Notes: generated by a model not told the origin, from the sequence alone. A stretch of 6,102 bases of DNA from CAMEON01 sp964463245 (GCA_964463245.1 CAYXBU010000087.1:1-6102), one strand, 5' to 3'; positions 1-6,097 are shown, numbered from the stretch's first letter. Program-made: numbers and translations.

Positions 1-1458
1 TCAGTACCGCTCCCAGTGGTACACGCCCTTCTCGTCTTTCTTGTCTATGTCGCGGAACACATAGTAGATGGGTTTGGGGGAGTCGGGGGTGCTGTCCTCC
101 GGGCGACGCTTCCAAAGACCCAGATTCAGCCCGAACTCGGCCTTGTTGTCCTGGTGTGCGTGCAGGATGAAGCTGTCGACCTCGGGAATCTCCATGACCT
201 TGTGATAGGCCTTTCCGTAGGCCATGGCCTGCAGGATCTCGCTGGTCATGGTATTGTGGGAATTGAAGCCCTGCTCGGACAGGATGATGCGGCGACGCTC
301 GCCGCGAAACAGGTTCTCCTCTCGGCGCAAGAACTGCGGGAGCATCTCCAGATTCTTGAAGGTGATGCGGTAGGTGTTCTCGTCCGTGGTGGCGGTCGCA
401 TCGTTCCAGAAATCCGGGAACATCAGGTTCTCGGGATAGGGATGGTAAGCGATGTTCCAGCCGACCTGACCCTCGGTCAGGCAGAGACGGTTCAACTCCT
501 CCAGCACGAATTTGGAGCCGTAGAAGCGCATGGGGTCGCCGCCGAAATTGGCTCCTGTCCAGAAGTGATCCAGCGAGATGTAGGTACGCATCCCCGCCCA
601 TATGGCGGTGGATACCTGCCAGCAGAGCCGCAGGGAGGTGGTGTAGTCGTATACATATTCCTCCATGGTCTTGTAGCCCATGTTGCACCACTCAAAGCCG
701 GAGTTGACCTCGTTGCCCACGATCAGACCCACGGCGCGGCCATAGGGCGCATCGGGACGGGCGTAGCGGTCGGTCAGGAAAGCGATGAAGGCCGCGTACA
801 GCCGCACGGCGCGAGGCGCATGGAGATTGAAGGCGGAGATACGACCGCCCTCGCAGAAGTCGGGGTGACGGATGATGTCCCACACCTCGTCGGGGGTCTT
901 GACTGCGCCCCAGGTCTGAGAATTGAGCAGGATCAGGGTGATGATGACCCCGGCCTCGGTCAACTCGCGCAGGCGGGCATCGTTGCCCTCCACGACCTTG
1001 CGGCAAAAGTAGAAGGTCTCACCGTCAAACTTATAGGGAATGGCATCGTCGTCAGGGGACAGGCGAATGAAGGAGCCGAGATTGACATTGAGGGCGGCGT
1101 GCTTGACACCCAAGGATATGGCATCGTGGATCATGGTGATCTGCAAGCCCTTTTTGCTCTCGGTGGTCGGATAAGGGTGGTCGCGCAGAGCGCATCCCAT
1201 GTCCTCAACGTAGTGGGCACCGCTCGCGAGCTCACCATTCCGGCTGATCTCATAGTACAGGAACCGACCGTCACGGCCGTTCAGCTGATGCGGCAGGTCA
1301 AACTGCCCACCCCGGCAATCCACCGTTGCGGTATAGAGGGGTCTCTCCCGACAGAAAGCACTGTCGTATGCGCGTATCTCGACCTGACCGTCCCCGTCGG
1401 CGGCAAAGCGGATGCTGTCCTCGGTGGTGCGGATATGCAGGATATTCATGATGTTCAT
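1..1458 (-). CDS. DUF5722-like cytoplasmic glycoside hydrolase-type protein (GH-A barrel)
   Basis: This complete gene encodes 485 residues; its TGA stop lies at the very edge of the window. Residues 1-85 are rich in alternating beta-type sequence and read as an N-terminal beta-sandwich. From about 105 to 470 the pattern fits a TIM barrel. Two motifs look like the catalytic pair of clan GH-A glycosidases: GLIVGNEVN (N249, E250, acid/base position) and IILSEQGFN (E395, nucleophile position). AYHPYPEN (337-344) and HAHQDN (433-438) are other conserved-looking loops. The overall pattern recalls Pfam family DUF5722, recognised from memory; substrate and activity are unknown. There is no signal peptide or membrane segment, so it should act in the cytoplasm. 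The start at 1458 is preceded by AAGGAGG (1466-1472) with 7 nt spacing; a second in-frame ATG at 1449 is less well placed. It is the last gene of the transketolase operon, 28 nt after the C-terminal subunit gene, which suggests a role in sugar use. It could instead be a non-hydrolytic relative. Confidence 0.72.
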   Translation of the reverse strand: MNIMNILHIRTTEDSIRFAADGDGQVEIRAYDSAFCRERPLYTATVDCRGGQFDLPHQLNGRDGRFLYYEISRNGELASGAHYVEDMGCALRDHPYPTTESKKGLQITMIHDAISLGVKHAALNVNLGSFIRLSPDDDAIPYKFDGETFYFCRKVVEGNDARLRELTEAGVIITLILLNSQTWGAVKTPDEVWDIIRHPDFCEGGRISAFNLHAPRAVRLYAAFIAFLTDRYARPDAPYGRAVGLIVGNEVNSGFEWCNMGYKTMEEYVYDYTTSLRLCWQVSTAIWAGMRTYISLDHFWTGANFGGDPMRFYGSKFVLEELNRLCLTEGQVGWNIAYHPYPENLMFPDFWNDATATTDENTYRITFKNLEMLPQFLRREENLFRGERRRIILSEQGFNSHNTMTSEILQAMAYGKAYHKVMEIPEVDSFILHAHQDNKAEFGLNLGLWKRRPEDSTPDSPKPIYYVFRDIDKKDEKGVYHWERY

Positions 1459-1486
1459 CGGCCATCCTCCTTCCCGTGTGGAGAGA

Positions 1487-2455
1487 TCAGTGCCGCTTGG
1501 CTGCTACGGCGCGGCGCGCCGCATCGCAGATGGCCTCGGGAGTCAGTCCGTAGAGGGACAGCAGAGCGGGAACCTTGCCGGAACGCCCAAAGGTATCCCG
1601 CACGCCCACGCGGATGACCGGAACCGGGCAGGTCTCGCTCAAGGCCTCAGCTACGGCAGAACCCAGTCCGCCGATGATATTGTGCTCCTCGGCGGTCACG
1701 ATAGCCCCGGTCTCGGCGGCGGCGGTCGTTAGCAGCTCCGTGTCCAGCGGCTTGATGGTATGTATGTTGATGACCCGCACCGAGATACCCTCGGCGGCCA
1801 GCGTCTCGGCGGCCTCCAGAGCCATAGCAACCATGATGCCGTTAGCCACGACTGTCACATCCCGCCCGTCACGCAGGGTCTCACCCTTGCCGAGTTCAAA
1901 TCGATAGGTGGCGGGGTCATGGATGACCGGCACCGCGTAGCGGCCAAAGCGGAGGTAGCAGGGGTCGGGGGTGTTCAGCACGGCCTCCAGCGCGGCGGCG
2001 GCTTCTACGGCATCGGCAGGGCTGATGACCGTCATGCCCGGCAGGGTACGCATGAGGGCGATATCCTCCAGGCACTGGTGGGTCGCGCCGTCCTCGCCGA
2101 CGGTGATACCCGCGTGGGTCGCGGCGATCTTGACATTCAGATGAGGATAGGCCACGCTGTTGCGGATCTGCTCAAAGGCACGACCGGCGGCGAACATGGC
2201 AAAGGAGGAGGCGAATACTGTCTTGCCTGCGGCGGCCAATCCGGCGGCTACGCCGACCATGTTCCCCTCGGCGATACCGCAGTCAAAGAAGCGATCGGGG
2301 TAAGCCTTGGCAAAGTAGCAGGTCTTGGTGGCCTCGGCCAGGTCGGCATCCAGTACGACAAAGTCGTGGTCGGCTCCCAGTTCGCAAAGTCCCTTGCCGT
2401 ATGCCTCTCTCGTGGCGACCTTGTCGCCGAACTTCAGATTCTTACTGTACTCCAT
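1487..2455 (-). CDS. transketolase, C-terminal subunit (split transketolase)
   Basis: The 322-residue product is the C-terminal half of a two-gene transketolase: the pyrimidine-binding ThDP domain followed by the transketolase C-terminal domain. With its partner it should move two-carbon ketol units between sugar phosphates in the non-oxidative pentose phosphate pathway in the cytoplasm. Visible motifs are VVLDADLAEATK (33-44), IAEGNMVGVAAGLA (61-74), in which E63 is the conserved glutamate that activates ThDP, FASSFAMFAAGRAFEQIRN (81-99) and THAGITVGEDGATHQ (113-127). The C-terminal domain starts near 190 and contains VINIHTIKPLD (228-238) and AEEHNIIGGLGSAVAE (255-270). About 320 residues is normal for this subunit. 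The start at 2455 has AAGGAGG (2464-2470) 8 nt upstream, and this site overlaps the stop codon of the N-subunit gene, so translation of the two is probably coupled and roughly balanced. A 1-deoxyxylulose-5-phosphate synthase is unlikely because that enzyme is normally one long chain. No defect was seen. Confidence 0.93.
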   Translation of the reverse strand: MEYSKNLKFGDKVATREAYGKGLCELGADHDFVVLDADLAEATKTCYFAKAYPDRFFDCGIAEGNMVGVAAGLAAAGKTVFASSFAMFAAGRAFEQIRNSVAYPHLNVKIAATHAGITVGEDGATHQCLEDIALMRTLPGMTVISPADAVEAAAALEAVLNTPDPCYLRFGRYAVPVIHDPATYRFELGKGETLRDGRDVTVVANGIMVAMALEAAETLAAEGISVRVINIHTIKPLDTELLTTAAAETGAIVTAEEHNIIGGLGSAVAEALSETCPVPVIRVGVRDTFGRSGKVPALLSLYGLTPEAICDAARRAVAAKRH

Positions 2456-2468
2456 TCTGTCTGCCTCC

Positions 2469-3305
2469 TTACAGCTGTGCCATGTGAGCCTGTATCTCGG
2501 CTACGGCTTGCGCGTACTGCTCGTCATTGGGCGCAGAACCATGCCACTTGACCTGATTCTCCATGAAGGAAACTCCCTTGCCCTTGACGGAATGTGCAAT
2601 GATAACGGTGGGCTTGCCCTTTACCGTCTTAGCCTCGTCAAAGGCGCGGCGGATGGACTCAAAATCATGTGCATCCATGCTGAGGACATGGGCGCCGAAG
2701 CCCTCCAATTTCTTCTCATACGGCGCGGGGGACACGATCTGATCAATGCGACCGTCGATCTGGAGGCCGTTGTAGTCGATAACAACGCAGAGGTTGTCCA
2801 GACGGTTGTGGGCGGCAAACATAAGTGCCTCCCAGACCTCGCCCTCCTCTGACTCGCCGTCCCCCACGATGGTATACACGCGGTAATCCCGTCCGTCAAG
2901 CCGAGCGGCCAAAGCCATGCCGCAGGCGGCCGAGATGCCCTGCCCCAGCGATCCCGAGGACATATCCACCCCGGGAATATGCTTCATGTCCGGGTGTCCC
3001 TGCAGGATGGAGTCGATCTTTCGCAGGTTTGCCAGCTCGGATACAGGGAAATAGCCGCGATGGGCAAGGGCGGCGTACAGCGCGGGGGCGGCGTGACCCT
3101 TGGAGAGGACCAGCCTGTCCCGATCCGCCCATGTCGGGTTCTGCGGATCCACCCGCATCTCCGAGAAATACAAGTAGGACAGGATATCGGCAATGGAGAG
3201 CGAGCCGCCCGGATGCCCGGATGCTGCCGCGTGTGTGCCTTCCAGAATGCCGAGGCGGATGTGATCCGCCGCAAGAGCCAATTCCCGTTGCTTTGATGCT
3301 TCCAT
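2469..3305 (-). CDS. transketolase, N-terminal subunit (split transketolase)
   Basis: The 278-residue product is the ThDP pyrophosphate-binding half of a split transketolase. Motifs in order are SGHPGGSLSIADIL (29-42), DRLVLSKGHAAPALYA (63-78), QGHPDMKHIPGVDMSSGSLG (102-121), GQGISAACGMALAARLDG (121-138), and the ThDP/Mg motif starting GDGESEEGEVWEA (148-160) and ending VVIDYNGLQ (174-182). KGKGVSFME (241-249) followed by WHG (254-256) is also typical. The length matches family members. The reading frame is open for 62 more codons upstream, but the start was set at 3305 because AGGAGG (3315-3320) lies 9 nt before it, the family N-terminus begins here, and the upstream stretch carries the promoter. 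It is the first gene of the operon, 13 nt before the C-subunit gene. The two subunits together form the active enzyme, probably as a heterotetramer by analogy with full-length dimers. No catalytic residue appears lost. Confidence 0.94.
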   Translation of the reverse strand: MEASKQRELALAADHIRLGILEGTHAAASGHPGGSLSIADILSYLYFSEMRVDPQNPTWADRDRLVLSKGHAAPALYAALAHRGYFPVSELANLRKIDSILQGHPDMKHIPGVDMSSGSLGQGISAACGMALAARLDGRDYRVYTIVGDGESEEGEVWEALMFAAHNRLDNLCVVIDYNGLQIDGRIDQIVSPAPYEKKLEGFGAHVLSMDAHDFESIRRAFDEAKTVKGKPTVIIAHSVKGKGVSFMENQVKWHGSAPNDEQYAQAVAEIQAHMAQL

Positions 3306-3314
3306 AAAGTGTTT

Positions 3315-3320
3315 CCTCCT
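3315..3320 (-). promoter_or_regulatory. ribosome binding site deciding the tkt N-subunit start
   Basis: On the minus strand this reads AGGAGG, 9 nt before the ATG at 3305. It rules against the longer in-frame reading that would begin at 3491. The site sits directly beside a GC-rich inverted repeat (3323-3336). Confidence 0.85.
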
Positions 3321-3322
3321 GC

Positions 3323-3370
3323 GCCGCCGAGGCGGCTCTGATGCTTTTTTTGTCGCCCGTGCATCGGGCG
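3323..3370 (-). promoter_or_regulatory. structured 5' leader of the transketolase operon, two hairpins
   Basis: The untranslated leader between the predicted transcription start (about 3383) and the ribosome binding site has two inverted repeats. The first in transcript order is at 3354-3370 (6-bp stem, CGCCCG pairing with CGGGCG, 5-nt loop). A run of seven A follows (on the plus strand, T at 3345-3351). The second, at 3323-3336 (GCCGC pairing with GCGGC, 4-nt loop), ends 2 nt from the AGGAGG box. Neither is followed by U residues, so these are not terminators. They could affect ribosome access or mRNA stability. No known riboswitch class was recognised, and short GC-rich repeats can arise by chance. 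Confidence 0.4.
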
Positions 3371-3389
3371 GCGTAATGTACCGTCTACC

Positions 3390-3418
3390 ATTATACACGC
3401 CCGCGACCCTTTTGTCAA
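3390..3418 (-). promoter_or_regulatory. sigma-A promoter of the transketolase operon
   Basis: On the minus strand TTGACA (3413-3418) and TATAAT (3390-3395) are separated by exactly 17 bp, a full match to the housekeeping consensus. Transcription should start near 3383, giving a leader of about 78 nt before the N-subunit ATG. No overlapping operator was recognised. Such a strong promoter suggests high, largely constitutive expression unless a repressor or leader control acts. Confidence 0.88.
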
Positions 3419-3489
3419 GCCGTGGGAGCAAAAAAGCCGACGAATCCCGCCGAGATGCGGTTATCACGCAGTCTTTCTGCTTGGATGGC

Positions 3490-3523
3490 AAAAAGAAGAA
3501 CCGAACGGTCGCCCGTTCGGTTC
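3490..3523 (-). terminator. Rho-independent terminator of the lipoprotein gene
   Basis: On the minus strand an uninterrupted 11-bp stem (GAACCGAACGG at 3513-3523 pairing with 3498-3508) encloses a GCGA tetraloop and is followed by TTCTTTTT (3490-3497). It begins 8 nt after the lipoprotein stop codon and lies before the transketolase promoter, so it separates the two units. The opposite strand lacks a comparable T tract. Confidence 0.92.
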
Positions 3524-3531
3524 CTTTCCGT

Positions 3532-4020
3532 TCACTCGGATTCAGCCGGTGTCGTGGCCAGCGGCTTGCAGGTCAGCACGATGGTCATGCCGTCCTCGAC
3601 TACAAAGTCCGCGATCGAAGGGATCTTACCTGCAGAGCTTCCCTTGGCCTCATCGTAGGCCGTCCAGTCACCCTCCAGATTGCCGATCTTGGTCAGAATG
3701 CCGGCAGAGTTGAAGCAGGACTCGGTAGAGTCATTGAAGATCTCATTGTAGAAATCGATGACACTGGAGAGCAGTGCATCCTCACCACCGTAGGGCATCA
3801 TCTGCTCGATATCCTTCTTGCCGCCCTTGATGATCAGCTTGACCGTCAAGCGAACCTTGCCGGACGAGGATACAGAACCGGTTCCGGTTCCGTCGGTGGT
3901 CTCGTCGGATGCCGAGGTCTCAGCGGCGGTTCCATCCTCGTTGCCGCTGTCGCAGGCTACGAAGACACAGCTCATCATACATACGGCCAGGATCAAAGCC
4001 AAAATACGTGCGAATTTCAT
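3532..4020 (-). CDS. small lipoprotein with possible DUF4430-type domain
   Basis: The 162-residue product starts with a lipoprotein signal peptide: MKFAR, then a hydrophobic stretch (6-22) ending FVAC, with C23 as the likely lipidated cysteine. It should be anchored to the outer face of the cell membrane. Residues 24-55 form an acidic, Ser/Thr/Gly-rich linker without hydrophobic residues. Residues 56-152 form a compact domain: a beta strand (VRLTVKLIIKGG), a helix (LLSSVIDFYNEIF, 83-95), GILTKIGNLEGDWTAYDE (107-124), then IADFVVEDGMTIVLTC (136-151). The GDWTAY and EDGMTIVLTC elements resemble DUF4430, a beta-grasp domain related to the C-terminal part of transcobalamin, but this assignment is tentative. 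C102 and C151 could form a disulfide. The start at 4020 is supported by GGAGG (4029-4033) 8 nt upstream. The gene is alone in its transcription unit, so context gives no function. It could instead be an anchored substrate-binding or adhesion module. Confidence 0.8.
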   Translation of the reverse strand: MKFARILALILAVCMMSCVFVACDSGNEDGTAAETSASDETTDGTGTGSVSSSGKVRLTVKLIIKGGKKDIEQMMPYGGEDALLSSVIDFYNEIFNDSTESCFNSAGILTKIGNLEGDWTAYDEAKGSSAGKIPSIADFVVEDGMTIVLTCKPLATTPAESE

Positions 4021-4028
4021 TTCAAATT

Positions 4029-4033
4029 CCTCC
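4029..4033 (-). promoter_or_regulatory. ribosome binding site deciding the lipoprotein start
   Basis: GGAGG on the minus strand lies 8 nt before the ATG at 4020. An in-frame ATG at 4035 immediately precedes this box and has no ribosome binding site of its own; using it would also add two glutamates before the lysine of the signal peptide. The ATG at 4020 is therefore preferred. Confidence 0.85.
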
Positions 4034-4052
4034 ATGTAGAATTTACAGATCT

Positions 4053-4081
4053 ATTATACTACATTGCCGCGGGATTGTCAA
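4053..4081 (-). promoter_or_regulatory. sigma-A promoter of the lipoprotein gene
   Basis: The minus strand carries TTGACA (4076-4081) and TATAAT (4053-4058) with a 17-bp spacer, a complete consensus match. The predicted start near 4046 gives a short leader of about 26 nt containing only the ribosome binding site. It faces away from the promoter at 4139-4167; the -35 boxes are 57 bp apart and the gap is AT-rich. Confidence 0.87.
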
Positions 4082-4138
4082 CAGGAAAAAGTGAATTTTT
4101 TGGATATCCCGATTTTCCGAACATTTTTGTCGGTGTAC

Positions 4139-4167
4139 TTGCATTCTTCCGCGATATGTGGTAAAAT
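4139..4167 (+). promoter_or_regulatory. extended -10 promoter of the uxaC-like/ispE operon
   Basis: TTGCAT (4139-4144) and TAAAAT (4162-4167) are 17 bp apart, and TGG directly before the -10 box supplies an extended -10 element (TGnTAAAAT). The -35 box matches consensus at only three positions, so the promoter should be weaker than the two minus-strand ones. The predicted start near 4174 leaves a leader of about 28 nt. Confidence 0.68.
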
Positions 4168-4185
4168 AGGGGAGGTACAGAAAAC

Positions 4186-4193
4186 AAAGGAGG
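4186..4193 (+). promoter_or_regulatory. ribosome binding site selecting a GTG start
   Basis: AAAGGAGG lies 8 nt before GTG at 4202. A TTG in the same frame at 4196 is only 2 nt from the box, and no ATG in this frame is placed suitably, so GTG is the best start. Confidence 0.8.
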
Positions 4194-4201
4194 TATTGCG
4201 C

Positions 4202-5131
4202 GTGGACAGCCTGCCCGTTTTACTGCTTTACATAGGCGCGGATGCCACCGCCGAAAAGCGGTACACCACGCCCTATGATCTTTTCCGCGATGCCCCCGAC
4301 CTGTCAGCACTGCTTGCGGCGGCGGGGGAGTCTCCCGCGCTGTTTCCGGATGGTACGGCTTCCGACCTCGACAAGACCGAGGCTCTCTGCCGCCTCTTGC
4401 CGCTCATGCCGGGACACCCCCTGCGTGCCCGCATCATGGCACTGCTGAGGCAGGGCTTTGGGTGGTTCGGGAGCGACCGTGATCCCGACCCGACCGTGCT
4501 GTGGCAGATCCTGACCGAGCATACCTCCCCCGAACTCGCCGAGCGAGACTTGACCTTGGTCGAGCTTGCACGGCGCATGGGAGCATCCTTCCCCGACCCG
4601 TCCCGTCACGCCTTCATCCTGCTCCCGCCGACCTACCGCTTTTGCCGCCCCGACCCCTACCACGCGGCGCAGTATCGTGAGGAACTGGCCAAGGGGCGAC
4701 CCCTGTCGTCCGAGGCACAGGCCTTGCTGGTCTCCCAGCAGGTACGGGAGACCGCCGAGGTATGCCTGACCACCGGGCAGGAGCTTGAACTGATCGGTAG
4801 CGGATCCGAGCTGCAACTACTGGCGGCCTACCTGGCCGATCAGCACCGTCTGCCCGCCTTGATCTGCACCCTGACCGATCCGGAGGCCGACCGTCATCCG
4901 CTGACCCTCCCGCTCGGTGTCAAGACGACTCTTTGCCTGTCGTCATCGGCCTCGCAGGAGGAGTTGTTGCACAAGCTGACCGCCTGTGCTGTCCGTATGC
5001 CCCTGCTTGCGCTGGACGGCCTGCGGCTGACGGTCTCCTCGGCCACCGATCTGGGGCAGATCCCCATCCTGCGGGAGACCCTGCAGGGCTTCCTCAAGCG
5101 CGAAAGGAGTAGCGTTTACCATGATCATTGA
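4202..5131 (+). CDS. shortened uronate isomerase (UxaC)-related protein, probable pseudoenzyme
   Basis: This 309-residue protein starts at GTG. By eye it aligns in order with E. coli UxaC (recalled from memory, about 470 residues): GTASDLDK (51-58) with GDASDREK, GHPL (71-74) with GNPL, LLRQGFG (81-87) with ELRRPFG, LLPPTYR (140-146) with VLPSWRP, LPALICTLTDP (217-227) with LPKTILYCLNP, and LDGLRLTVSS (271-280) with LTDSRSFLSY. UxaC converts glucuronate or galacturonate to ketouronates. Here the N-terminal region with the DYHCHL metal motif is absent, about 80 residues are missing around 195-216, and the aspartate of the TDSR motif appears replaced by G273, although R275 remains. Catalysis is therefore unlikely, and a structural, binding or regulatory role is possible. 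No signal peptide or membrane segment is convincing. The 3' end overlaps ispE by 11 nt, so the two are co-transcribed and probably translationally coupled. The gene looks intact: good ribosome binding site and no internal stop. The homology is an inference; otherwise it would be a protein of unknown function. Confidence 0.6.
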   Translation: MDSLPVLLLYIGADATAEKRYTTPYDLFRDAPDLSALLAAAGESPALFPDGTASDLDKTEALCRLLPLMPGHPLRARIMALLRQGFGWFGSDRDPDPTVLWQILTEHTSPELAERDLTLVELARRMGASFPDPSRHAFILLPPTYRFCRPDPYHAAQYREELAKGRPLSSEAQALLVSQQVRETAEVCLTTGQELELIGSGSELQLLAAYLADQHRLPALICTLTDPEADRHPLTLPLGVKTTLCLSSSASQEELLHKLTACAVRMPLLALDGLRLTVSSATDLGQIPILRETLQGFLKRERSSVYHDH

Positions 5132-6032
5132 TACCCCCTTCCGACTGAATGCAAACGCCAAGATCAACCTGTTTCTGGACATCACGGGGCGATGCCCGAA
5201 CGGCTACCATACCCTGACCGGGGTCATGCAATCGGTCAGTCTGGCTGACTGCGTGACGGTCGAGATCACCCGTGGGGCGACGGATGAAGTGCGCCTCTCC
5301 TGCTCCGACCCCGCCCTCCCGACCGATCGCGAGAATCTTGCCTTTCGCGCGGCCGAACTGTTCTTGAACGCGGCAAAAGAAACAGCGCGCCCCCCGCTGT
5401 CCGTCCGGATCCATATCGAAAAGAATATCCCGTACCCTGCCGGCTTGGCGGGTGGGAGCACCGATGCCGCCGCCGTTCTGCGCGGTCTGAACCATCTGAC
5501 GGGGGATATGTTTCCGCCCGATGCCCTTGAAGCACTGGGGGCACGGCTGGGGGCAGATGTTCCCTTCTGCATTCGCGGCGGAACTTGTATCACCGAAGGC
5601 ATCGGGGATATCCTGACCCCCTGCCCCGCTCTTCCCGCGTGCGACATCCTGATCGCCTGTGCGGGGGAAGGAGTCTCCACCCCCGAGGCCTACCTTGCGC
5701 TGGATGTGGCCTTTGGTGGTTTTGCGGAGAACCTGTATCGGTCGCATCTTGACGAGCTGGACAGGCTGCTTGCCTCCCTTGAAGACGGCTCTCTGCACGG
5801 CATCGGAGAGCATTCCTTCAACCTGTTCGAGTCTGTCATCCTGCCTCGGCACAGTACGGCGGGACGGCTCTTGGACAGCCTGCGGGCGGGCGGTGCCGTG
5901 TGCGCTCGGATGAGCGGAAGCGGCCCCAGCGTGTTCGGGCTGCTCCCGCTCGGGGCTGCCGAGCCGCTTTGTACAGCCATGCGCGAGAGCGGGATGCCGT
6001 CGTGGGTGTGCCACCCCACTGCTCAAAGCTGA
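5121..6032 (+). CDS. ispE: 4-diphosphocytidyl-2-C-methyl-D-erythritol kinase
   Basis: The 303-residue product phosphorylates the 2-hydroxyl of CDP-methylerythritol with ATP, the fourth step of the MEP pathway to isopentenyl diphosphate, in the cytoplasm. It belongs to the GHMP kinases and shows all three motifs: NAKINLFL (12-19, with catalytic-site K14), the ATP loop PAGLAGGSTDAAAVLRGLN (106-124), and MSGSGPSVFGL (264-274). RCPNGYHTL (24-32) is the usual substrate-side segment. GADVPFCIRGG (144-154) carries D146, corresponding to the catalytic aspartate of E. coli IspE. The length is slightly above the usual 280-300 residues. AAAGGAGT (5103-5110) lies 10 nt before the ATG, inside the end of the upstream gene, which runs 11 nt into ispE. 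No residue loss was seen, so the enzyme should be active. Other GHMP kinases such as homoserine or mevalonate kinase are excluded by the GYHTL and GADVPF segments. Confidence 0.96.
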   Translation: MIIDTPFRLNANAKINLFLDITGRCPNGYHTLTGVMQSVSLADCVTVEITRGATDEVRLSCSDPALPTDRENLAFRAAELFLNAAKETARPPLSVRIHIEKNIPYPAGLAGGSTDAAAVLRGLNHLTGDMFPPDALEALGARLGADVPFCIRGGTCITEGIGDILTPCPALPACDILIACAGEGVSTPEAYLALDVAFGGFAENLYRSHLDELDRLLASLEDGSLHGIGEHSFNLFESVILPRHSTAGRLLDSLRAGGAVCARMSGSGPSVFGLLPLGAAEPLCTAMRESGMPSWVCHPTAQS

Positions 6033-6039
6033 ATATAAA

Positions 6040-6077
6040 ACGGGGTAGAGGCTCCTTTTCGGAAGCCTCTGCCCCGT
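6040..6077. terminator. GC-rich hairpin after ispE, possibly bidirectional
   Basis: A 14-bp stem (6040-6053 with 6064-6077, one G-T pair at 6046/6071) encloses a 10-nt loop and begins 7 nt after the ispE stop. On the plus strand it is followed by TACTGTTTCAG, a poor U tract. On the minus strand it is followed by TTTTATATTC, which fits better with ending a gene coming from the right. It probably stops ispE transcription too, but the flanks favour the convergent direction. Confidence 0.7.
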
Positions 6078-6097
6078 ACTGTTTCAGTGAACCACTG
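6078..6097. repeat. two overlapping short inverted repeats at the right edge
   Basis: ACTG-TTT-CAGT (6078-6088) and CAGTG-AAC-CACTG (6085-6097) share the CAGT segment, so only one of the two small hairpins can form at a time. They follow directly on the larger hairpin. They may be chance repeats, part of the terminator tail, or a protein site. The window ends before any further context. Confidence 0.35.

Noticed and set aside
16..1617. 533-codon open frame on the plus strand, antisense to the DUF5722-like gene
   Set aside because: It covers a gene with clear motifs and strong translation signals, has no ribosome binding site, and its product is low in recognisable domains. It follows from the GC-biased third codon positions of the true gene.
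1760..2551. 263-codon open frame antisense to the transketolase C-subunit
   Set aside because: It is a shadow of a conserved gene, rich in Gly, Val and Arg as expected from reversed GC-rich codons, and without a start signal.
2984..3418. Possible leader peptide beginning at an ATG within the transketolase leader
   Set aside because: The ATG near 3365 has no ribosome binding site and its frame runs deep into the transketolase gene in a shifted frame without any attenuation-like codon run.
3430..3435. Run of six T on the minus strand, considered as a second terminator after the lipoprotein gene
   Set aside because: No stem ending directly before the T run could be found, and a much better terminator is at 3490-3523.
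3306..3491. In-frame upstream extension of the transketolase N-subunit
   Set aside because: It crosses the -35 and -10 boxes and has no ribosome binding site; the family N-terminus and AGGAGG place the start at 3305.
4202..5131. Possibility that the UxaC-like gene is a decaying pseudogene
   Set aside because: The frame is intact for 309 codons, with good promoter and ribosome binding site, and codon use resembles ispE. A pseudoenzyme fits better than a pseudogene.
5094..6026. 310-codon open frame antisense to ispE
   Set aside because: The plus strand encodes an unmistakable IspE with all three GHMP motifs. The antisense frame has no domain pattern or ribosome binding site.
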